Shown here in pieces: positions 6,229 to 11,277 of a DNA stretch of 11,277 bases. The notes beneath the pieces are model-generated. The model ran no database searches and was not told the origin of the DNA. It saw only the letters and a list, made by a program, of their open reading frames with translations. The stretch lies in assembly GCA_009921785.1 (NCBI GenBank), contig RFXE01000038.1:1-11277 (forward strand). Reading direction: 5' to 3'. How positions within the stretch are numbered: position 1 is the first letter of the stretch; each line of letters begins with the position of its first letter. This stretch comes from Alphaproteobacteria bacterium. GTDB taxonomy: Bacteria > Pseudomonadota > Alphaproteobacteria > Rhizobiales > Beijerinckiaceae. The translations under genes were made by a program, and so were the position numbers.

Positions 6229-6252
6229 ATTTTCGAGAAAAACCTCGAAAAT
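6229..6252. repeat. Perfect inverted repeat in the divergent intergenic region
   Basis: ATTTTCGAG (6229-6237) and CTCGAAAAT (6244-6252) pair perfectly around a 6-base A-rich spacer. There is no T run after it on either strand, so it is not a normal terminator. It lies about 90 bases before the ATG of the 701-residue protein and could be an operator or a leader hairpin. A second, weaker dyad (CCGGA...TCCGG, about 6295-6312) lies nearer that start. Confidence 0.5.
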
Positions 6253-6343
6253 CGAGATGATGTCTTAGCTGGCACCAGAATTGCTAATTCAAGTCCGGAT
6301 ATCCATGTCCGGCGACGGCTGGGCGAATTCGTGAAGGCTGGCA

Positions 6344-8449
6344 ATGGTTACGTCTGTTTCGAGCGTGTCGAGCAGCATCTCGGTTAAAAAAGGCACGACG
6401 TCGACGTCATCGACGGCGGCTAAGAGTGCGTCATCACCAGTGGTCAATATATCAGCCTTGGCTAAACTGTTCCAAGCGCAGGTTCCCACTAAAACGCTTG
6501 ATGAGGCCTTGAAGATCGACGTTACAAATAAAGCGTCACTCAAAGTGCCCTTCACTTTAAATCTAAATCAATCGATCACGAGCCTAAATTCAAATTCAAT
6601 TGAAAAGCTCAATAAGCTTATTGATGTTGGTGTAATTGCATCGGTTAAACCAGCTGTTGATCCGAATGTTATTAAAGTCAGTTTTACGCAAATGCAGGGG
6701 CTGACAAAGTTGCTTCCGAAACTTGCTCCCCCCTCAACATTCACATTAACAGCTGACCGCATTTCGGGCGCGCAAGCCGTTTCGCTGACAACCGATTTGA
6801 TGAAAAAACTTGCTTATCCTGTAATCGTCGCAGACGATCCTCTCAATCTGTCTCAAGGTGATGTCTGGACAAAATTGGGGCAGATGGCCAATTCCGGTGC
6901 GTTGAAGGCTTTGCAGCTAACTGGAACGTCCTCAAGTGAATTGCAATTGACTTATTCACAATTCAAAGCGGGCGCCAATGTGTTGTCAAAAATTGGTGCA
7001 AGTTATCAGGTTTCTGTTCGTGATGTGACAGCGGCTAATGCGAATTCTGTTGCGGCCCTCGCCAATGTGCGTCGTGTCAATATTCGCGACAGCATCGATT
7101 CAATTATGTTCTTGGGTTCGAATATCCAGAAGATTTCGAGTGAACAGAAACTCGGAACCATCACGTCAACATCTGCACCGATTGATGTTGCGCAACCGCT
7201 CTCCTATTTCAAATCGCATCTGGGTGTTATTGGCTCTCTTGCTGATGCCGATAAACTCAACAGTCTCCGCTTGACGGATCTTCCAAGTGGCACATTAGCC
7301 CTGTCATCGGTCGAAATAGCCCGTAATGCGAAGGCTCTTGGCATCTTGTTGAATAATCCCGGTCCCTTTGTTCTTGATAACTCGGGTACCGTTTCCGCGC
7401 AGCAGGCAAAGGATATTACGACGCTTCTGCAAGGCCATACGAATGTTAGCTTGCTCCGCCCACTTCAAATTTCGGATACAGCGTCGGCGCTTCTTTCCGC
7501 GAGCGATTCTCTCTTTGGGAGCGACGCGCCTTCGATCAGTTCCATTAAAATTGTTGGCGACGTTAAAACTGAACAAGCCGTTCAATTCGAGGATTTGGGT
7601 TCTGCCTTCTCGAAATTTGAAGCGTTTCGTATTGTTGATACGGCTGAGCAGGCTTTGGCTTTGGATTTGAGTCCTCCTGCCCATACTGCACTTAACTCAA
7701 AGATCAGCGGCATCCGCGTCACTTCGGCACTTGATGTTGGTCAATTGTCAACGATCTATCCGACAAGCAATAATCAGGGCCCCGTGATTGAACCCGGTAA
7801 AGGCAATGTTCTCGCAAAACTCCTCGCGGGCCTTGAAATATCGGGGACACCAAGTGCTATGTCCGATCAGATTACGCGCCTGGCAAAATTGGCGTCGGAT
7901 GGTAAATTGCGGTCTATTAACGCAACAGTACCTGCTGATTTCTCTATCGCCAGTGTGACGGACTTCCAAAAATCGCTACGAGATAACAATCTGTCAGACT
8001 ATCCGCTTTCATTGTCGATCGCTGATTCAATTGGTTCATTGATATCGTCTGACGCCACTGAGCAGCTCGCAATTTCTACCCATTTGAAGACGCTCGACTC
8101 GACAGGATTGTTGAAATCAATTTATGCGGCTGATCAGGGTGCCGTTGCAGAATTGACGATCTCTCAAGCGTCAAGTCTTGCTGCCACTCTGGATTCGATT
8201 GGTCTTGGCAATAAGCTGTTACCCATGAAAGTTGTTGCAACAGGTACAGACTTTGGTACGGCAACGGAACCGCCTGTGACCAAACAGCGACCCTATTTCT
8301 TTCCGAATCTCGGCAATCTTTCGGCTCTTGCGGGTATGGGTCGTTTGATCATGCCGCCGACGATTGATTTGTCCGATTTAGATAGTGATCCTACAAATCA
8401 AACGGACCTTCGTACCCAATTGGTCAATTTGGGCCTTATGTTACCTTAG
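6344..8449 (+). CDS. Large repeat-built putative exoprotein, 701 residues
   Basis: The ATG has GAAGG 6 bases upstream. There is no Sec signal peptide; residues 1-32 are a Ser/Thr/Val-rich disordered start. From about 70 to 632 there are roughly six degenerate modules of about 70 residues: strand L-x-I-x-D/G, a helix with Leu spacing ending in sGkLxSI, a strand ending LxLTxxQ, a helix with a-x-x-L-x-x-I, and a closing strand LxVxD. Clear copies are near 70-137, 159-227, 374-433, 496-562 and 556-632. The sequence contains no cysteine. The tail ends LVNLGLMLP. From memory, such modules resemble those in giant beta-strand-repeat surface or type I-secreted proteins of Methylobacterium and Bradyrhizobium relatives, which points to export by a C-terminal signal. 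I see no RTX nonapeptides and no type I transporter genes in the window. Adhesin or matrix protein is the best guess. Confidence 0.8.
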   Translation: MVTSVSSVSSSISVKKGTTSTSSTAAKSASSPVVNISALAKLFQAQVPTKTLDEALKIDVTNKASLKVPFTLNLNQSITSLNSNSIEKLNKLIDVGVIASVKPAVDPNVIKVSFTQMQGLTKLLPKLAPPSTFTLTADRISGAQAVSLTTDLMKKLAYPVIVADDPLNLSQGDVWTKLGQMANSGALKALQLTGTSSSELQLTYSQFKAGANVLSKIGASYQVSVRDVTAANANSVAALANVRRVNIRDSIDSIMFLGSNIQKISSEQKLGTITSTSAPIDVAQPLSYFKSHLGVIGSLADADKLNSLRLTDLPSGTLALSSVEIARNAKALGILLNNPGPFVLDNSGTVSAQQAKDITTLLQGHTNVSLLRPLQISDTASALLSASDSLFGSDAPSISSIKIVGDVKTEQAVQFEDLGSAFSKFEAFRIVDTAEQALALDLSPPAHTALNSKISGIRVTSALDVGQLSTIYPTSNNQGPVIEPGKGNVLAKLLAGLEISGTPSAMSDQITRLAKLASDGKLRSINATVPADFSIASVTDFQKSLRDNNLSDYPLSLSIADSIGSLISSDATEQLAISTHLKTLDSTGLLKSIYAADQGAVAELTISQASSLAATLDSIGLGNKLLPMKVVATGTDFGTATEPPVTKQRPYFFPNLGNLSALAGMGRLIMPPTIDLSDLDSDPTNQTDLRTQLVNLGLMLP

Positions 8450-8464
8450 CAGATCTAACAAAAA

Positions 8465-8836
8465 CTAATTTGCACACGGCCAGGCTTCGTGCAGGGCCGC
8501 TGTCGCGCGTAAATCAAAACGTTCCTTGAATCGTTCGGGATTACGATCAAGAATTTGAACGACAGCGCGGGCGATATCGTGATCTTGCACATTATCCGGA
8601 ACGCATGAGGCCAAAAATTTTGGCTGAATACGTCCATTGGCAACGATAATCTTTAGTGCGTCGCGACATGTAAAAGCTTTGGTCCACTCGTCATCGCGCA
8701 CGGGAGCGGGTTTCAGCGCTTGATAGCGACAGCCCTCCATCATCAATTCGACAGTTCGCCGATCCTCAAAGGCGTAGGCGTTCAATACTATCAATGTGGA
8801 CGCGAAAAGAAGTGAAACAAAAATCACGCGGTTCAT
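8465..8836 (-). CDS. Rap1a/Tai-type periplasmic protein
   Basis: 123 residues from ATG 8836; a TTG six codons upstream is also open, but GGAG 10 bases before the ATG supports 8836. Residues 1-22 are a signal peptide cut after AYA. The mature protein has four cysteines (36, 57, 78, 121), enough for two disulfides. The pattern C-x2-G-like helix, then SCVPDNVQDHDIARAVVQIL, then DRNPERF and an ending ALHEAWPC fits the Rap1a/Tai family, where the Val-Val-x-x-Leu, x-x-x-P-E and terminal (F/W)-P-C are characteristic. Some members are immunity proteins against type VI amidase effectors, but many stand alone with no known role. I see no effector or secretion gene nearby. It converges on the 701-residue gene with only 15 bases between stop codons and no clear terminator. 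Confidence 0.75.
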   Translation of the reverse strand: MNRVIFVSLLFASTLIVLNAYAFEDRRTVELMMEGCRYQALKPAPVRDDEWTKAFTCRDALKIIVANGRIQPKFLASCVPDNVQDHDIARAVVQILDRNPERFKERFDLRATAALHEAWPCAN

Positions 8837-8945
8837 TGCCCGATTACTCCACAAAACTCATTTACTCATACACTTCAAATTACATAGCACGGGAACGCCT
8901 TTACGTGTCACAAAGTTTAAAATCAAATCATTACAGTCCGATTAA

Positions 8946-8975
8946 GGGACGTCCTATCTAACGGGACATCCCGTT
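8946..8975. promoter_or_regulatory. Operator-like dyad and direct repeat GGGAC(A/G)TCC
   Basis: AACGGGA (8960-8966), a 2-base spacer and TCCCGTT (8969-8975) form a perfect 7-bp inverted repeat. Its core GGGACATCC (8963-8971) repeats the sequence GGGACGTCC found at 8946-8954, exactly 17 bases earlier. Two similar palindromic cores at this distance between divergent genes look like a protein-binding site; the binding protein is unknown. Confidence 0.45.
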
Positions 8976-9052
8976 CGGATACATCGTTACGAATTCAAAC
9001 CATCATGATCTCGCTCCGCGCTCAAGCTATATCGAAGCAAGGCGGCTCTCCC

Positions 9053-9082
9053 TTGGAAAGCCCGTCCTGATATCAGACTAAT
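9053..9082 (+). promoter_or_regulatory. Possible promoter of the first Gly-rich secreted protein
   Basis: TTGGAA (9053-9058) and ACTAAT (9077-9082) are 18 bases apart, four of six matches each. RNA would start near 9089, placing the FNR/FixK-type box at about +24 to +37. A weak call; other starts are possible. Confidence 0.25.
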
Positions 9083-9111
9083 CATTTCTAACCTCACCTG
9101 ACAGTTCGACC

Positions 9112-9125
9112 TTGACCTGAATCAA
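9112..9125. promoter_or_regulatory. FNR/FixK-type box upstream of the first Gly-rich secreted protein
   Basis: TTGACCTGAATCAA fits TTGAY-N4-RTCAA in full and matches the oxygenase-operon box at 12 of 14 positions. It ends 42 bases before the ATG at 9168. A start 41.5 bases downstream would fall on the ribosome site and has no -10, so normal activation geometry is not met; repression or a different promoter is more likely. Confidence 0.5.
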
Positions 9126-9167
9126 TTTCGGGATCGGGAGCGGCTGTCGCAACAACGGAGATTTTCG

Positions 9168-9776
9168 ATGTCCCGGACTATTATTTCCCGTTCTAAATTT
9201 GCTTTGGCTGGCGCTGTTGCGGCGCTTGCTCTCGGTGTGACTGCAGCTTCGGCCAATGGTCTTGATATCAGCACAAGCTATGGCGGCGGCAAGTCAGGCA
9301 ACAACACAAAGGCTTGGAGCCATGGCACCGGCAGCGCCTCGGGCGCGACTGCCGGCAATGCAGCAGGTGGTCTCGGCTATTCGCAATCAGGCTATGCGGC
9401 TGGTGTTTCAGGCGGCGGCGGTATGGTTGATACATCGGCTGGTAGCTCGTCGGGCGGTAAAGCAGGCTCCGAAGCTAAAGCAGGTGGGATGGCGTCTGCA
9501 GGTGGTACGAATGTCACCTCGAACACCGCCAATACTGCTGACACTAACGCAGGTGGTGGAGCGAAGGCTGAGTCAAAGACAAAGGGCAATGCAGCCGCTG
9601 ATGCCGGTGGTGTCGGCGCTGGTGTCGCCGGTGCATCTTCGGGCGGCTATGGCACGATGACCTTTGCAGGTGGCGGCGGAATGTCCGGATCATCAGCGAG
9701 CTCTGCTGATGGCGGAAAGGCTTCGGGTTCAAGCAGCGCAAGCGGTGGCGGAGAAGCCACGGCTGGCAAGCTCTGA
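9168..9776 (+). CDS. Secreted Gly/Ser/Ala-rich low-complexity protein (first of three)
   Basis: 202 residues. The ATG has GGAG 7 bases upstream. Residues 1-29 are a Sec signal peptide (basic start, core FALAGAVAALALGV, cut after ASA). The mature part is low complexity: 52 of 202 residues are Gly, most others Ser, Ala, Thr and Asn, with no cysteine. It contains a spaced repeat: GGGGM followed after nine residues by GGKA, at 82-99 and again at 168-185, offset exactly 86 residues; GGGKSGNNTKA (39-49) may be a third, weaker copy. No named domain is recognised. A surface fibre, matrix or sheath component is possible but unproven. It is followed after 118 bases by a second gene of the same type, with a long hairpin between. 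Confidence 0.85.
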   Translation: MSRTIISRSKFALAGAVAALALGVTAASANGLDISTSYGGGKSGNNTKAWSHGTGSASGATAGNAAGGLGYSQSGYAAGVSGGGGMVDTSAGSSSGGKAGSEAKAGGMASAGGTNVTSNTANTADTNAGGGAKAESKTKGNAAADAGGVGAGVAGASSGGYGTMTFAGGGGMSGSSASSADGGKASGSSSASGGGEATAGKL

Positions 9777-9791
9777 GCTCACGATTGAAAG

Positions 9792-9824
9792 GCTCCTGCA
9801 TCGACATCTTGTCGGTGCGGGAGC
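9792..9824 (+). other. Long hairpin between the first two secreted-protein genes
   Basis: The arms 9792-9805 and 9811-9824 pair over 14 positions (two G-U pairs as RNA) around the loop ATCTT. It begins 15 bases after the stop of the first gene. No T run follows directly, so it is a poor classical terminator; it could protect the 3' end of the first message or act with the next hairpin at 9836-9861 as an attenuator. Confidence 0.6.
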
Positions 9825-9835
9825 GCTCTTCATCG

Positions 9836-9861
9836 CATCCGATTTTTTTGAGTTTCGGATG
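9836..9861 (+). other. Second hairpin with T7 in its loop
   Basis: CATCCGA (9836-9842) and TCGGATG (9855-9861) pair perfectly around a 12-base loop that starts with seven T (9843-9849). The T tract lies 18 bases after the long hairpin at 9792-9824. The element ends 33 bases before the ATG at 9895, inside the presumed leader of the second secreted-protein gene. Confidence 0.45.
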
Positions 9862-9894
9862 GGTCTTTTGTCTCCTCATTATGGAGTCGACGTC

Positions 9895-10482
9895 ATGACT
9901 TTTAATCCGCTTCAGTTAGTGATGCGCCAGGCCTCCTCAAATCATGCATCAGAATCACGTTTGCGTTTTAGTTTAACGTCTTCGCTTGTCGCCTTCACTT
10001 TGGTTGCAACGACGACTCTTTGTCTTGCAGCATCGTCACAACCGAATTTTGCTGAATCGACAGGCTATGGAACGGCCACCGGTGTCTCGACAACGGGAAC
10101 AACGGCTACGATGTCTGCGGGCGCTTCCGGCTCTTTTGCCATTGCCGGTTCAACAGATACGGCATCAGCATCTGCTGCAGGCGGTTCGGGTGTTGGTCAT
10201 TCAGGCTCGGCAAGCTTTAGCAATCCCACAGATATTGCACTTGGTCGTGGCTCATCGACAGCATCAGGAAAGTCGGGTGGGCAAACAATGACAACAGGTA
10301 ACGGACAATCGACTTCGCTTGCTGGCGCTAATGCTGACGCACATACCAAAATCGATGCTGCATCATCTAACTCGCAGTCGTCTGCTTTGACGGGCTCGAA
10401 GACTACCGCATCTACACCCGGTCAAAACGCACAAGGAACCGGAGTTGGCGGCGCAACGGCAAGCGCAACCGCAACGCCTTGA
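9895..10482 (+). CDS. Secreted Ser/Thr/Gly/Ala-rich low-complexity protein (second of three)
   Basis: 195 residues. The frame is open back to 9664, overlapping the previous gene, but ATG 9895 has GGAG 8 bases upstream and is directly followed by a signal sequence, so it is the start. Residues 27-46 are the hydrophobic core (SLTSSLVAFTLVATTTLCLA) after a long polar n-region; cleavage is probably near AAS, about 46-48. The single Cys43 is in the signal part and has no proper lipobox. The mature region is built of Ser, Thr, Gly and Ala with short Gly-Tyr-Gly, GSGVGHSGSASFS and NGQST pieces. NGQST plus a following Leu recurs in the third protein (Asn-Gly-Gln-Ser-Thr at 168-172), which hints at common origin. 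No known family. A terminator-like hairpin follows at 10501. Confidence 0.82.
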   Translation: MTFNPLQLVMRQASSNHASESRLRFSLTSSLVAFTLVATTTLCLAASSQPNFAESTGYGTATGVSTTGTTATMSAGASGSFAIAGSTDTASASAAGGSGVGHSGSASFSNPTDIALGRGSSTASGKSGGQTMTTGNGQSTSLAGANADAHTKIDAASSNSQSSALTGSKTTASTPGQNAQGTGVGGATASATATP

Positions 10483-10500
10483 TGCGTTGATGATTGACGT

Positions 10501-10536
10501 CTGTCGGTCCTGACACGACCGGCAGCTCCCCTTTTT
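10501..10536 (+). terminator. Probable terminator after the second secreted-protein gene
   Basis: CTGTCGGTC (10501-10509) pairs with GACCGGCAG (10517-10525), nine positions with one G-U pair, and a 7-base loop. CTCCCC and five T (10532-10536) follow. It begins 18 bases after the stop codon. The gap before the T run makes it less than ideal. Confidence 0.55.
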
Positions 10537-10629
10537 CAGGCAATTCGGTCAGGTGCTCGCGATACCGCGCGCGCCATCGGAAGAGCTTTGCCGATCGATC
10601 GCTTTGCCATTCTCTCGGAAGGCTTTGCG

Positions 10630-11277
10630 ATGTTCTATTCTTCTGTACGCTATGCGGGGATCGCAATTGCGATCATCCTATCGAATTTTTTGTTTTATCC
10701 CGTTGACGCGTTTTCAAAGACGCCTTTCAACATTCTTCCCTGTGAGGCCTCGACTCTACCGTCACAGAGTCTAACAGGCCAAACGCAAAATGAATGTCGT
10801 GATAAAAAATCACAACGCGTTAGCCTGCCATTAGATCAAGAAAACAAAAATGGATCGACCAATCAGGGCGCGCCATCAAGTGGCGGTTCGTCAAGTGGCG
10901 GTTCATCAAATGGTGGTTCATCAGGTGGTGGAGGAGTCGAACCGCCACTGCCCCCCGAGGTGCCAGGTCGATTGATTGTCGAACAAACTATATCTGTAAC
11001 CTATCAGATGAGCATGGTGGGCTATTCCTTCGGAAATTCCCACACGCATGAAGCAAAGAGCCGTCAAGGAGCTGGCAATACGCTTTCTGCAGCAGACATT
11101 ACCTATGGCATTGGTGTTGGTGTCGCTACGAATGGTCAATCAACACTGCTCGCAATCGGTGGTGCTTTTGCAGGCACAGTTGCGACAACAAATATGACGC
11201 AAGCCAGTGCAACATCATCAGGGCAAGGTTTAGGTGTAACTTATTCTTTTTCATCACCTTTACCCACGCCGACCGCC
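10630..11277 (+). CDS. Secreted low-complexity protein with Ser/Gly linker (third of three, 3' end missing)
   Basis: 216 codons are open to the last base of the window, so the true length is unknown. The ATG at 10630 has GGAAGG 7 bases upstream. Residues 1-28 are a signal peptide (core AGIAIAIILSNFLF, cut near VDA). A polar region with two cysteines (38 and 56) follows, then a Ser/Gly linker (82-103) coded by 15-base repeats, then a Pro-rich hinge (EPPLPPEVP). After that comes a Gly/Thr/Ser/Ala-rich, beta-looking domain with alternating small residues (ITYGIGVGVATNGQST, later GQGLGVTYSFSS). The plan of signal, linker and beta-rich region suits a surface or matrix protein. It differs from the two upstream genes by its linker and cysteines but shares their composition and the NGQST piece. 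No named family. Confidence 0.8.
   Translation, partial: MFYSSVRYAGIAIAIILSNFLFYPVDAFSKTPFNILPCEASTLPSQSLTGQTQNECRDKKSQRVSLPLDQENKNGSTNQGAPSSGGSSSGGSSNGGSSGGGGVEPPLPPEVPGRLIVEQTISVTYQMSMVGYSFGNSHTHEAKSRQGAGNTLSAADITYGIGVGVATNGQSTLLAIGGAFAGTVATTNMTQASATSSGQGLGVTYSFSSPLPTPTA
10876..10932 (+). repeat. 15-base tandem repeats coding a Ser/Gly linker
   Basis: Three 15-base units (10888-10902, 10903-10917, 10918-10932), preceded by a 12-base partial one (10876-10887), code Ser-Ser-(Ser/Asn/Gly)-Gly-Gly. They differ mostly at third codon positions. They lie within the third secreted-protein gene. Unit number could change by slippage without breaking the frame. Confidence 0.8.

Larger units (their letters stand above)
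8837..9167. other. 331-base intergenic region with operator-like repeats
   Basis: No gene is seen here. It separates the minus-strand Rap1a/Tai-type gene from the plus-strand secreted protein genes and so holds both promoters. Visible elements are the GGGAC(A/G)TCC repeats with a perfect dyad (8946-8975), a weak promoter pair (9053-9082), the FNR/FixK-type box (9112-9125) and the ribosome site GGAG (9157-9160). The stretch near 8870-8935 is AT-rich but I cannot choose a minus-strand promoter with confidence. Confidence 0.7.

Noticed and set aside
7304..7684. Minus-strand open frame inside the 701-residue gene
   Set aside because: Arg-rich, no ribosome site of note, and fully inside a repeat protein whose modules continue across it.
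8465..8836. Calling this gene a type VI immunity protein
   Set aside because: Family resemblance only; no effector, Hcp, VgrG or other type VI gene is in the window, and many family members are not immunity proteins.
9112..9117. TTGACC as a -35 element for the gene at 9168
   Set aside because: No -10-like hexamer lies 16-18 bases downstream; the match is better explained as half of the FNR/FixK-type box.
9544..9879. Minus-strand open frame opposite the secreted proteins
   Set aside because: His/Arg-rich translation is the complement effect of Gly/Ser/Ala codons; no domain or start signal.
9664..9894. Upstream extension of the second secreted protein, overlapping the first gene
   Set aside because: The open frame is a by-product of the low-complexity sequence. 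ATG 9895 has a good ribosome site and is followed at once by the signal peptide.
10012..10032. Lipoprotein reading of Cys43 in the second secreted protein
   Set aside because: The residues before the cysteine (Thr-Thr-Leu) do not form a lipobox, which needs a small residue right before Cys.
10876..10932. CRISPR or mobile-element origin of the short tandem repeats
   Set aside because: The 15-base units keep the reading frame and vary at third codon positions, as expected for a coded Ser/Gly linker; there are no spacers.

Overview
The window looks like chromosomal DNA of an alphaproteobacterium. The grounds are the style of the proteins (a YbaK-type editing protein, AzlC/AzlD, tandem 2-oxoglutarate oxygenases, glycine-zipper and Rap1a/Tai-type secreted proteins), FNR/FixK-like promoter boxes and a mixed, moderate base composition. 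I cannot name a genus. I see no rRNA, tRNA, CRISPR array, insertion sequence or phage gene.

Left part (1-3015, all minus strand): the first 27 codons of a YbaK/EbsC-like gene leave the window at base 1. Upstream of it are an unknown secreted or anchored protein (113-607) and a small glycine-zipper secreted protein (730-1071) with its own terminator. A compact run follows, in transcription order: a 76-residue coiled-coil protein, azlC, azlD (ATGA overlap) and a GNAT acetyltransferase. The last three are almost certainly co-transcribed and suggest amino-acid export.

Middle (3016-6343): a voltage-gated potassium channel (plus strand) has a good sigma70-type promoter and a strong terminator. It converges on a stand-alone feoA with its own promoter. 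Upstream of feoA, on the same strand, are two tightly coupled 2OG-Fe(II) oxygenases (one base apart). Their promoter carries an FNR/FixK-type box at about -41.5.

Right part (6344-11277), an apparent cell-surface and secretion region: a 701-residue repeat protein without a classical signal peptide, a convergent Rap1a/Tai-type periplasmic protein, then three plus-strand genes in a row for signal-peptide-bearing Gly/Ser/Ala/Thr-rich low-complexity proteins. The third runs off the right edge. I recognise no characterised family for these three. The first has a second FNR/FixK-type box upstream, so oxygen- or NO-responsive control may link the oxygenase pair with the secreted proteins. This link is inferred from two sequence matches only.
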